Assembly: GCA_021307315.1 (NCBI GenBank)
Contig: JAJSPD010000069.1
Location: 124,001 to 188,000, forward strand
DNA from: Bisporella sp. PMI_857
Taxonomy: Eukaryota; Ascomycota; Leotiomycetes; Helotiales; Helotiaceae
Reading direction: 5' to 3'
DNA: 64,000 bases
In this document: positions 44,848 through 55,091 of the stretch, piece by piece
How the letters are laid out: each line of letters begins with the position of its first letter
Position numbering within the stretch: position 1 is the stretch's first letter
The notes under the pieces: model-generated
The model's input: the letters and a program-made list of their open reading frames with translations, nothing else
What the model was told of the DNA's origin: nothing
Database searches by the model: none
Translations under genes and position numbers: made by a program

Positions 44848-45310
44848 TCAGGTTATATATACAACGCGAGTGGCGAGCACGCCCATCCCCAGAGATTCTT
44901 CCCTGTCCAACCCATCCAATATGGAATCGCGATCATAGCCTAGGTAATAAAACCCGCCGGCTCCAGGGCGATTATTATGAAGACTGTATTTAGCATGGTG
45001 AGGTAGTTCGCTGCTCTGATCGATCGCGCGTACGATGCGCGGACTAAAGCCCTGCGAGGGTTGAAATAGCGGATGTGCTGAGGGGGAGGATGCAGGGCAG
45101 CAGCCAGGTCTGTTTCGCCAAGTGTCCGCTGCCACCACGATGAGCATCCTTGTTAGTGAGTTGAGTGTAGTAGTTTAATTGACTGAGTGTAGGCTGTAGA
45201 GAGTCTGCACCTCCAGGGCTGTTGCTCATATCAAGAGGATCCTGAGTACGATTCGGTGGACGACTCGCATAGTCTGGATACGTTCTTGAGGGTTTGTAAC
45301 TCCTCATCAA
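44848..45310 (-). CDS. Hypothetical protein, gene structure unresolved
   Basis: Two minus-strand frames overlap: 45310-45044, starting MMRSYKPSRTYPDY, and 45147-44848, containing ELPHHAKYSLHNNRPGAGGFYYLGYDRDSILDG. The second has a composition like real protein and ends near a GTATATATAACC that could be a donor site. They may be two exons joined by an unseen intron near 45060-45110, or a frameshifted gene. I do not recognise either part. Confidence 0.3.
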
Positions 45311-45849
45311 ACTTCACTTATCCACAGTCTGAAAGTGAGCTTTTAATTTGGGTATTGTGTATATATGAAATTTGATTTCGCTCTCCTTTCAGTAATAGTG
45401 GCCAAAGGGCATGGCTCGTATTCTTCTATGAATGGCTACTTGATACTTCCAAGCAAGTAAGATGGAACAAGACACAATTCTTCTATATCTGAAATGAGGA
45501 AACTAAGATAGTTGCGATGATAAATGGTCAAAACCTCTTCACTTGTTCATACCACTGAGGTTTGGGGACACAAGTCAATCCGCAGATTACTCTGGAACAC
45601 GTTAAGCGTGCCCGACATGAACAAGATTTGTTAAATCAATAGTGTATGAAGATTTCGGTTTCATTTGCTGCATTGAGAACAAGCAGTAGCGTACTGCTTG
45701 AAATGTATACGTGGTGTCTGGTATAATATCCAGTCCAGTATTTGCCATACGTAACTGTCAGATAACCTCAACGCTCACCTCTTCTATGTCACCCGTTCTA
45801 TGTACTGTACTGGTATCTGCGTAAAAAACAAAATACGTTTCATGAATCA
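45311..45849. other. Intergenic, no gene seen
   Basis: Holds the 3' end region of the MPP6-like gene and AT-rich spacer; no open frame of note. Confidence 0.5.
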
Positions 45850-46998
45850 TTAATGGCCCATACCCCTCGTTATACGGGATTTTTTGGTGAAGTTCCCACC
45901 TTGTCCATCTGGCGGTGCTCTCTTCCTGCTACCCTTTGGACAGTCCTGTTTCTTATGAGGACCACCACAGTTGAAGCATTCTATAGTTGGCACTCCCCGA
46001 CCACTCAACGAAGTCAGTCCATTCAGGTTCACCTCTTTTTTCTTCCTATCTTTGGCTAGCTGTGCTGTCTTCTTCTTCTCCGATTTCTTTTTCCCTTTCT
46101 GTTCTTCTTTTGCCGCTAAGGCTGCTTCTGCTCGCGTGGCTCGGATTAATTCTGCAGCTGGGTCGTCACTATCGTCGCCTTCACTTTCAGAGTCGTTTGA
46201 TTCGGCACTTTCTGAGACGTCCTCAGCATCGTCCTCGGATGAAGTATCTATGGTGGGATCTAGTTGCTTCTATATGAATGTTAGCTAAGCCCCATCTCCT
46301 GCCCTGTCTTGCATCCAGCGATTGCCACTGTGCTGCCCTCATTATAGCGTAATTATTCCTCGAGGAGCCTAAACTCATACAACAACCCAGGAACCGTGTT
46401 TTGGCTATAGAATAACATATCCACATACCTCTACTTTTCTGTTAAACTTCCCAAAGCTTCGCCGTCCCACTATGACGGGTTGTTCTTCGGACGACGAATC
46501 CTCCTCGGTATCTATCTTCCTAATTTGCATCGGTGTTCTAACATCGAGACTGGCATAGCCAGTAGATACCACACGAAGAGACAACGGTCGCGCAGCCGAA
46601 TCGGCGGCTTGTTGGTCCTCAAAGCTCAGAACCCATCGGGTGTCTCCTGCTTCAGCAGCTTGTCTCTCTAATGCTGCCTGTCTTTTTGCATCTTCCTCGG
46701 CCAGCGCACGATCCACTGCTCTTTGGTTTGCCAGCTCATTAACATTGAAGCTCGGTGTTGAAGGGGAGCCGGTATTTCTCTTTCGGCGTTTGGGAGAAGG
46801 CTCGTCTGGAGTAGAAGGTGCTGACGAGGCGGTAGAGGGCGAGGCCTAGAAACATGTCAGATAATCTGAAGCGCCACACTATATGGGACGAAAACAATTT
46901 GTACTAACAGCAGCTCTTTGCATAAATTTCATTGTAAGAAGTCTAGACGACATGGCTTTTGGCGCAGCGCCTGTGCGCGCTGCCTGTGGTGTCGACAT
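45850..46998 (-). CDS. MPP6-family nuclear exosome cofactor with zinc knuckle
   Basis: Three exons (46998-46909, 46845-46429, 46269-45850) sum to 927 nt, 308 aa. The N-terminus SSRLLTMKFMQRAA matches the LLxMKFMQR signature of M-phase phosphoprotein 6. RWVLSFED and GRRSFGKFNRKVEKQLDP correspond to its two downstream motifs. An acidic, then lysine-rich linker leads to a zinc knuckle, CFNCGGPHKKQDC (spacing CX2CX3HX4C, one shorter than the common form), and a basic tail. MPP6 proteins dock the Mtr4 helicase to the nuclear RNA exosome and bind RNA; the knuckle may add RNA contact. The last intron is long for this window (159 nt). Divergent from NDUFS6, 194 bp between starts. Family assignment is by motif reading. 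Confidence 0.82.
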
Positions 46999-47192
46999 CT
47001 TGACAAGTATCGAACGTAAAACTGTTCGACGTAGTGTCTATGAAGTGAAGAGGACGCTGGTTACTATCCAGCTTCGGAAGATTTTGGCGTTGCAGCCGCG
47101 TGCCCCACTTTTTGACTTCAAGCTTCAAGTCGGCGCAACAACAACCCTTTGATTAATTCGAACGAACTGCGATTGGATCACAGCAACACAAG
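46999..47192. promoter_or_regulatory. Shared promoter region of MPP6-like gene and NDUFS6
   Basis: Only 194 bp separate the two divergent start codons, so they must share or abut promoters. No TATA box is evident, as is common for housekeeping pairs. Confidence 0.6.
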
Positions 47193-47942
47193 ATGCTATC
47201 CACTGCGAGGTCAAGAGCTATCCTGCAGGTGTCACGAAGTGCTCACGTGGCCTCAAGAAGATGCTACGCCTTCTCTACGAACGATAAACAAGAGATCAAT
47301 GCTTCAGACAAGCCAAAAGAGGTCCCTAATGTTTCGAAGACCAACGAGATTTCCACAGACTCACTGCACGAGACGAAGGAGCTGCAAGAGAGCGTGCAGA
47401 AGGGAGAGAAATTGAGGACCTCCCAGGCACCAAACAGATTTGCTATCTGGTCTCGAAGTCAGAACCCAAGACCAAAGGCTATGTCGGGACCAAGATTTGA
47501 GCAGACGATTATGGAATTTCAAGTGTGTTGCTATACATCACGGAGAATGCCTCTAATTGTGAACTATTACTGACACTATGTTTAGCCAGCGCCTCAAGCC
47601 GCCATTGAGCTGAGTCACAAGCAACCCGTTCGATGGACTCACAAACGTTTTGCGGAGTGCGACGGCGGTGGGGGACCATTGGGCCATCCTAAAATCTTCA
47701 TCAACGTTGATAAGCCTCAAATCTGCCCATGCGAGTATTGCGGTCTACCTTATGTAAGTCGCCTGAGGAAGGATATGTGTAGGGGGCTCGAGGCTAATTG
47801 TGCATAGGCATACGAACATCACCGCGCGCACCTTGAATCTCTCCCAGCAGAATCACTCCAGTACCCACTATCACCCACTGGAGACGCGGTTGAAGTCCCT
47901 GAGTCACAACGTATCACAAATGAAGCGCTCGGGCAAAGGTAG
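47193..47942 (+). CDS. Mitochondrial complex I zinc-binding subunit (NDUFS6 type)
   Basis: Three exons (47193-47522, 47586-47753, 47808-47942) give 210 aa. The first exon begins with a basic, Ser-rich mitochondrial presequence (MLSTARSRAILQVSRSAHVASRR, shown in part). The core has RFAIWSRSQNPR, RFEQTIMEFQ and the zinc site ECDGGGGPLGHPKIFINVD with CPCEYCGLPY (Cys, His, Cys, Cys). The last exon starts AYEHHRAH. This accessory subunit is needed for assembly of the peripheral arm of NADH:ubiquinone oxidoreductase. Introns are 63 and 54 nt. Confidence 0.93.
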
Positions 47943-48545
47943 AGATCTTTAACTGAGTGGAGCTGAGGAACTGTATATATGATATTAGCTGTCAAGAATC
48001 GAAGCCTTATTGTGATTTGTGGCCAGGCACCGTCATCACGTTAAAATATTGAAAGAATATTCAAGAGGTTGACACTGATCCATATTAAAGTATTTGTCCG
48101 TCGTAAAGACGCGTCGATTAGCTACGCATTGTCAATACTGGGTTGTCAGATTTTATGATAAATTATACATCATTAGAGGATCGCAATATCGCAGAGCTTT
48201 AAACCATTGTCATGGTTAGACTAGAATAACTTCGAGTGTGTTGAGCACAAAATAGCATTTATTCTATCCCATCGCTGGCATGAATTTCAATCAGTGTTAC
48301 ATATTTTGATTGAATTACAGAAACCCTGAGAAATGTAGACTGTCATCCACATGAGAAATTATGAACTGAATGCAATCGATGTTTGCCAATAAAGAAGGGC
48401 CCGAGGCTGAACAACCGAGCCAGAATTTTCGAGCTTTGAAGCAGCTTCACCGCCAAGACTTTGCACAATTGAGCTTCACATCTCAAGCTCAAGCCACCAC
48501 CACAAGACGAGATAGCTTTGAGAACAACTCCACCACACAGCAATC
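47943..48545. other. Intergenic between NDUFS6 and CFIm25
   Basis: 3' UTR of one gene and promoter of the next; no reading frame worth noting apart from short overlapping ones near 48343-48558. Confidence 0.5.
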
Positions 48546-49494
48546 ATGTCGACCATAACTTCGACCGCGCTGCAAACTGTAAGTGCATGCCACCCAAGCT
48601 TCACCCGATCAATGCCACGAGAGATACACAAAACCTAACAACAAGCAGTCATACCCTCCCATCCTCCCTAAGTCTTTCAATGGCAACCAGCCCAAAACGA
48701 TTCGCCTTTACCCTCTCTCAAACTACACATTCGGCACCAAGGAGACACAGCCAGAAGAAGACCCATCCGTTCTCGCGCGTCTGCAGCGTCTTCAAGAACA
48801 CTATGAAGCGCATGGCATGCGACGTACCTGCGAAGGCATCCTAGTCTGCCACGAGCACAACCACCCACACATTCTCATGCTGCAGATCGCCAACGCCTTC
48901 TTCAAGCTGCCAGGCGACTATCTCAAGCCGGAAGATGAGGAGATCAGCGGATTCAAGGAGCGGTTGAACGAGCGGTTGGCGCCGGTGGGCAGCCAGTTTA
49001 GCGGGGAGGGCGTCAACGAGGATTGGGAGATTGCGGATACGCTGGCGCAGTGGTGGAGGCCGAATTTCGAGACGTTCATGTACCCGTTTATCCCGGTGCA
49101 TGTTACGCGGCCGAAGGAGTGCAAGAAGTTATACTTCATCCAGTTGCCTAGACAAAGTACGTCCCTCCCTCCTCGTCCCATCTTCCATGCTCAACGAAAA
49201 GGGGTCAAATTAACATGCCGCAAAACAGAGGTCCTCAGCGTCCCAAAGAACATGAAACTCCTCGCCGTCCCTCTCTTTGAACTGTATGACAACACGGCAC
49301 GCTATGGCCCCCAGCTCTCCGCCATCCCCCATCTTCTGTCGAGGTATAACTTCGAGTTCGTGGATTCGAAGGGGGAGGTTGTGGCAGAGACGCCGGGCAG
49401 GGAGCCACCTGAGGGGTATGTGCCTAAGACTAAGGTGTTGGCTGGGGGTGATGAGGAGATGAAGGAGGATGGTCAGGATGGCGAGGTGCAATGA
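48546..49494 (+). CDS. Cleavage factor Im 25-kDa subunit (NUDT21/CFIm25)
   Basis: Three exons (48546-48578, 48649-49156, 49229-49494) give 268 aa. Exon 1 codes only 11 residues, MSTITSTALQT. The body has IRLYPLSNYTFGTKE, GMRRTCEGILVCHEH (Nudix start), FFKLPGDYLKPEDEE, WWRPNFETFMYPFIPVHVTRPKE, VPKNMKLLAVPLFELYDN and ISAIPHLLSR-like YGPQLSAIPHLLSRY. The catalytic Nudix glutamates are not kept, as expected for this non-hydrolytic family. The protein binds UGUA in pre-mRNA and selects poly(A) sites. The acidic C-terminal tail is longer than in animals. Confidence 0.94.
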
Positions 49495-50034
49495 TGCGGC
49501 GGTGATGAATGAATGAAGAGGCGTTGCATGGGATGGCGTTTGAAGGGGGTTTTAAAAGCAAAACATTTGGTTTCTGCTGGCGAGCTTGATATGCATGGTA
49601 AAGCTTGTATCATAGGAGATGTGGTCGGCATGACTAACTTGATATCCCAATGAATAAATATATAGCAAGGAGACTTCACGTGCTATGATGATGGTTAACA
49701 AAGGTATCCTTGTTTGTCGACTTGGTCTTCAACTAATGTCTTGCTAAGCAGCTTGTGGACTCACGAGGGTTAGTTGAGAAGAAAACTACGACGGCGACTC
49801 AATATTTTAAAAGTCTGCTCTTGTCAAGGTCCTGAAGCAAAGCTTTATTTCATCTCTCCATTGCTCAGGCGTATCTCAGCTAATACAATGCTATGCCCCA
49901 GCAGAACAGACGCCCAATCCAGACCGTCTCAATACGAGCAAAAATGCGTATCCTGCCATGACCCATAACTCCTTGCGCTCTCCAAAGAGTGAAGCCACAT
50001 GTATAACCACAAACAACCACAACCAAAAGAACCA
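49495..50034. other. Intergenic between convergent genes
   Basis: 3' UTRs of CFIm25 (+) and the disordered nuclear-type protein (-). Nothing else seen. Confidence 0.55.
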
Positions 50035-51846
50035 TCATCGCGCATCCTTAGGAGAGCTACTACTAGCAGTAATATCCTCAAACTCCATCTCCCACTTATC
50101 GACCTCCGCGAACTTCCTTGCTGCCCTCTTCAACTCCCTACCCACGCGTTTCTCCAACTCCTGGCTATTTTCGGACTCATCATTATCTCGTACTGGCGCT
50201 AGACTATCATCGGGATCATAATCTTCATTCTCCTTGTCTGACGTAGTTTGCCGCCTTGTGCCATAGGTGACCTTCGCTCCAGGTTTTGGTTTGGGTTTTG
50301 ATGCCGCTTTATTTTTTGTAGTGGGTGGGGGAACGCTACGTCGAGGAACCCCAACACGGATAGTGGAGTGTGTGAGCTCGTCTTCGTCTGAACCTAGGCC
50401 TGAGACATCGACTTCTTCCGAACTAGGTATCTCGAATTCATCTCTTACCCGTCTTCGTCGGCGAGGTAGTAGAGCCTGGAGTTCTGCGGTCGAGAGAGTG
50501 GCAGCTGGCTGTGGCTGCTTCTTGGTTCTAGTCCTTGCGGCTGGTCGAACTGAGCGATTGGGAGAGTGCGTGAGGGACGGTGGAGAGGATGGTGGTGATT
50601 CCTGATCCAGTGAAAGCGGTGTTCTACCTCGTAATTGTCTTCTTCCTCGTGATTGAGGCCGTTGCAATGGTTGTGTCTGGACCGATGGCGGAATTGGGGA
50701 GTCTGGTAACATTGGACTGCTGCTTAGAGGAGGTGCCATCGTAGAGCTCAACGGTTCTGGGGTGACAGATCGGGCTTCGATGGAAGGCATACGGAGTTCG
50801 GGCGAAGGAGAACGTAGGTCTGCTTGCTCATCCTCTTCTGCTGCTTCACCGTTAGTACCTCCAGATGCTGGCACAATGTCTTCGCCAAGGTATAAATCTG
50901 ATCGCAATGATTCACTTGAGCTTCGTGTTTGCGATTGAGGAACTTGTACCGCTGAGAGCTTCCGCTTCCGAGAATTTGACGACGATGGGCCGGACGGAGA
51001 AGTTATAGCCCTCGTCTTTGAGAGGTTAAGAGGCGTGGACTCATCCTCAGGATTAAAGTCATTGTCATCATCGTCATCATATAAGACCCGTTGGTTCTGC
51101 TTCTTTTGGGCAGTTCCCAGGATACTTGGCTCCCGTGCCCTGCGCTTGAAGTTCCCTATTTTCAAAGCTGAGCCTACAACTGGCGTACCTATATCCATAT
51201 CCAATCCCATACTACTTTCTCTCGTTTGCCCAGCGTTGCGTCCCGAAACGCTCGGTTCTCTCTGACGCCTCTTGTAATTGCCAGTTACTAACACAGAGCT
51301 GTTCTTTCTTCCGACACTTGTAAGTCCATTATCCTCCGCCAAATTAGATTCCACACTACTAGAACGGGCACGGGTGGCTCCACGCCCGAGAATGCTGCCC
51401 TCGCGGGGTCGTCTCTTGAAGTTTCCAATAGCTAACAGAGAGTTCTCCACGGTAGTTGTGGTTCTGTCCCTGCGTCCAACTTCGATTGATGGGCTGCTTG
51501 ACTCAAGATCAATGTCTCCCAGTAAACTGTCCTCACTAGGTATCCTCTTCGAAGAATCATTTATATTATGTCCCTGCCTAGTCCCAACTTCTGAGTCGCG
51601 ATTGGCTTGTCCCGCTCCATGGCTTTCCTCATCGAACTCGAGTGCCTTTGCCTTGCCATTGCTCTTTCTGACACGTCGCGCACTTACGACAGCTCCTTCC
51701 AGGTCGTTGACATCATACAAATCGTTTTTCTGGTTCTTGGGAGCTTCTTGGCTACTTTCTACTGTGTGCGCTTCGTTCCTCGACCTACTTCGACCACGTC
51801 TGGTGATGGCAGAAGACGCGATTTTTGATATTTTTGGTCGAGGCAT
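50035..51846 (-). CDS. Disordered, basic nuclear-type protein with three KRR repeats
   Basis: A single exon of 603 aa, dominated by Ser, Arg, Pro and Glu. Three copies of a short motif occur: IGNFKRRPREGSILG (residues 140-154), TGNYKRRQREPSVSG (188-202) and IGNFKRRAREPSILG (230-244), 42-48 residues apart. A tetra-/penta-Asp patch follows, then Ser/Pro-rich sequence with many SP sites. Near the C-terminus lies the conserved-looking STAELQALLPRRRRRVRDEFEI, and a Lys/Glu helix (RELKRAARKFAEVDKWEMEFED). Basic patches suggest nuclear location. I do not recognise the family; kinetochore or chromatin roles are possible but unproven. Confidence 0.75.
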   Translation of the reverse strand: MPRPKISKIASSAITRRGRSRSRNEAHTVESSQEAPKNQKNDLYDVNDLEGAVVSARRVRKSNGKAKALEFDEESHGAGQANRDSEVGTRQGHNINDSSKRIPSEDSLLGDIDLESSSPSIEVGRRDRTTTTVENSLLAIGNFKRRPREGSILGRGATRARSSSVESNLAEDNGLTSVGRKNSSVLVTGNYKRRQREPSVSGRNAGQTRESSMGLDMDIGTPVVGSALKIGNFKRRAREPSILGTAQKKQNQRVLYDDDDDNDFNPEDESTPLNLSKTRAITSPSGPSSSNSRKRKLSAVQVPQSQTRSSSESLRSDLYLGEDIVPASGGTNGEAAEEDEQADLRSPSPELRMPSIEARSVTPEPLSSTMAPPLSSSPMLPDSPIPPSVQTQPLQRPQSRGRRQLRGRTPLSLDQESPPSSPPSLTHSPNRSVRPAARTRTKKQPQPAATLSTAELQALLPRRRRRVRDEFEIPSSEEVDVSGLGSDEDELTHSTIRVGVPRRSVPPPTTKNKAASKPKPKPGAKVTYGTRRQTTSDKENEDYDPDDSLAPVRDNDESENSQELEKRVGRELKRAARKFAEVDKWEMEFEDITASSSSPKDAR

Positions 51847-52428
51847 GGTCAGAGAGGCACGAAAAATGTTTCGAAATTATGATTGTCTGTGTTCCAGGAG
51901 TTTTATCATCGGGCATCGGTGTTGGAGTTTCTGAAATAATGGGGAGTAAGTCTAGATTGACGCGTTGATTGACGCGCCTTGTTTGGGGAAGTTTGTCTGG
52001 CCTAAGCGAGGTGGGGCAGGGACTTTGAAGCTTGTGCTCACTTCCGCCTCCTTTCTCAACGTCACAAAGTACTTAAGCTTTCACATTATTTTTTAAAGAT
52101 GAGATCGTGCGGACTTGATTGAACATGGAGCTTTTATTTTCCTCCCATTTCTAATCTTTGTTGTGTAAAATCTGTTTGTTTTTCCATTGTCCGACGTCTC
52201 TCTAAGCCGATCACATTGACATTCATGAGCGGTTGGCATGTCCTAGATAGTTTTCAGGCGTTTCAACGAAAATATACATAAAAAATTAGGAGTAAACCTT
52301 GTGCTAATGTCCACGCATTTTACTGGTGCAAGGTTACGCTCTACCACTGTCAAGTGGTGGTTGTGGGACTTCAATAATTAAATGCGATTCTCTTGCGTCA
52401 GTGGTCCAATAAATGGGAAGGAGGCGAA
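51847..52428. other. Intergenic, no gene seen
   Basis: Promoter side of the 50035-51846 gene, then the 3' side of the Clr5 gene. AT-rich with no coding signal. Confidence 0.5.
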
Positions 52429-54269
52429 CTATTCTTCTTCTGTGTCATCACGAATCTTATCACGTTCCATAAGATCTGCCATCTCTGCCTTTATATCATC
52501 TGCCTCCTGTATGCGGCCATCTTTTCGAACCCAGTCTTCCAGTATACCCAGCAGATAGACACCCCAAGTGGCTGAAGTTGCCTCAAGCTTTGCGAGCATG
52601 GTATCCGCAGCTTCCCGTATATGAGCTTCTGCTATTGCCTTTTCTCCCATATGGTGGTACATGTTCGCGTTGAGATTGAGTGCGTTGACAAGATCATCAA
52701 TATCTCCATACACTCGAGCATGCGCAAGATGTTGCTTTGCAATGATAATACCTTCGTTATATTTTCCTTGGAGACGCAAGTTTCTCGCTAAGTGAAACAT
52801 GGCTTTAAAGTACGACTTGTATGTCCCATTGGATGGGTCTGCACTCTCTGGGATGAGGCTCCGCAGAGCTGTCTCGGCGGCGGGGAGGTCACGACTATAC
52901 TTCCATTTAGTGTGGAGTAGCCGTCCATTGACGGCAATCCCTTGATAGGATCCTATGTTTCTTTTTAGAGTATTAACCATGCAGTCTAATGAGACAAGGA
53001 GTATTTCTCGAACTTGATCGGTGTTAACGGCTCCTATTACAACCCAGATTGTTCGCCAAGGGTGTCCATAAGGGAGAACAATCGCTGCCATTCTGCTTAT
53101 GTAAGCTCTAAATAAATCATTGAATTGGTGGAGAAACTCAGATGGCTCATCCCAATACTCAAGCATCGTATTCACCAGGTTCATGTACGCTATGGGATTT
53201 TCATCTTCGAGTAAGGTACGGATCAAACCGCAAGCCATTGAAAGTACTTTTCTTGCTTCCACAAGCATGTCCTTGGCGGCAAACTGTAGTGCCTGCTTAG
53301 TATATCCAACGAATTTCTCCAACGTCGTTGCTTTTGTTTCACTATCGGGAATATTGAAACGATAGTCGCGATTCCCGGTTTTGATAAAAGCCGCTCTCCA
53401 GCACAGTTGTTCCATATACAAGTCCACATTAAAGAAAAGATTTTCAGGAAGCAGGAAAATTCTTGGTGATGAGGGCTGATAAGATGAAGCAGGATTGTCG
53501 TGTTGGCTATACCTCGAACTCTCATCCCATGGGCTATCTATCATCTCTGAAGGCTTGGAGTGGTGCGGTAGTTGATCTATGTTAAAATCTTTAGACGCTT
53601 GTCAATTTTATTGATATTTTTCTTACCAATTCTTTGTTGTGCCGCAGGCATATTATCAAATCCAGCGGCTTGTCCCATCTCTTTCTTCCATCGAATAATT
53701 TTCTCAACAGTGAGATTAAAGTTGCCCACACGGCTCTCTTCTGAGACGTCCTCCTTACTTTCTCCGAGATCATTGAGGATTTTTTGGCGGTCGCGTTTGG
53801 TAGTGTTCTTTTTCATTCCCCATTTCCGGCGCCAGCCAGAAAATTGTTTCTGTCTATATTCTTCTAGTCAATTAAAGCGTCTACTGATGGTAAACAGAAG
53901 AAAAGGAAGAAATCCCTCTAGTAACACACCCTCTAATAACAAACAATATATTGACACGCCATACGTCAACATGAAAGCGCTTCCTCCATTCATGTACTGA
54001 AGCAAAACCTACGTTGGATCGACGTTGTAATTTTCGAAAAGATATTTCCTGACATCTTCATACCTCAAGCCCTCTTCGATATATAGTCGAGTTATCACAG
54101 GTCTAAGAGCTTCCAATTCTTGCTCAGTCAGTTGCCTTTTTGTCGTGGTTGGCTGAAGTAGCAAGGCTGGTTGGGCCATCACTAAATCGGATACGCCCGT
54201 TGCACTGTTGCGTAGACCTAGAATCCCTAGCTCTCCTGATTGAGATGACGTTTCAATCGACCCGCCCAT
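52429..54269 (-). CDS. Clr5-domain protein with TPR-like C-terminus
   Basis: Three exons (54269-54013, 53853-53627, 53576-52429) give 543 aa. The Clr5 domain is split by a 159-nt intron: ELEALRPVITRLYIEEGLRYEDVRKYLFENYNVDPT ends exon 1 (positions shown are only part of it), and QFSGWRRKWGMKKNTTKRDR opens exon 2. The long third exon has helical repeats like those of tetratricopeptide proteins (LARNLRLQGKYNEGIIIAKQ, ALNLNANMYHHMGEKAIAEAH). Clr5 domains are common in fungi and named after a fission-yeast silencing factor; function here is unknown. Alternative starts are at 54335 and 54179; 54269 was chosen as the start closest to the usual length before the domain. Confidence 0.85.
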
Positions 54270-55091
54270 TCTGATGGCATCTTTAGACAAGAAAAGAAAA
54301 AGGAAAACGGGAGAATCAACTGGGTTTATTTTCATGTATGATGAGGAATCATGCAGCCTTGGTATTGTTGGTTACACCTGCAGCCTTGCTTTTCCTTATG
54401 CACCCTTCGATAAGCCATGGGCCAATTGCCGACTTTAGCAGTCATCAACATTAACATCTATTTCTTGAATCAACAAATGAGTACAAAAGCTACCTGAGGC
54501 ATGTCTAGGGAGTGAATCGCAAGTCACGTGCACGGTCACAGCATCTTTAGAAGTCTGGTCCGTATACCTACTCGGGGCAGTGTAGGGAGAGGATATCGGG
54601 TCCTGTTTTCGCAGTAATATATCAATGAAGCCTTGCTTATTGTAAGCAAGTATGTCAAGACGATGGGGAGGTAGAAGCCCCCCCGTCTGCCTATACCGCC
54701 TTCGCCCCAATTTAAGGCATGACCTCGCCCAGTAAAGTGACCCCACCTTTTCTCCCCAGCAAAAATGCAGAACCCTCTTAGGCCATCCTCAGCCTCTGGT
54801 TCGCTGAAGAAGCAACGCGTAGTGGCGCCCGGCTTGTAGAACTTCAAGGTGGCGCAGCAGATGGCGAATCATTTGCATCATAGAACATGCAGCTCTTTTA
54901 AAGCCGCTTGGCTCTTCACGAGGGGATGATTTTAATGAACTTCGCAATCTTTTGTGTCTTGATTCATACCAGCAGTCTAATTTGACTCATCAACAGACAG
55001 CTCGTTGACTACTGCCAAGGAATATAGAAGAAGTAGTGATGGCTCGACATTGAGTTCGCCAAGAGAACGTCACTGGGATCACAACTGCACC
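54270..55091. other. Intergenic between divergent Clr5 and lipase genes
   Basis: Shared upstream region. Minus-strand frames at 54435-54847 overlap each other and carry no family signal. The lipase frame is open upstream to an ATG at 55005. Confidence 0.5.

Noticed and set aside
54435..54847. Two overlapping minus-strand frames upstream of the Clr5 gene
   Set aside because: They overlap in different frames, have no known features, and occupy a promoter region.
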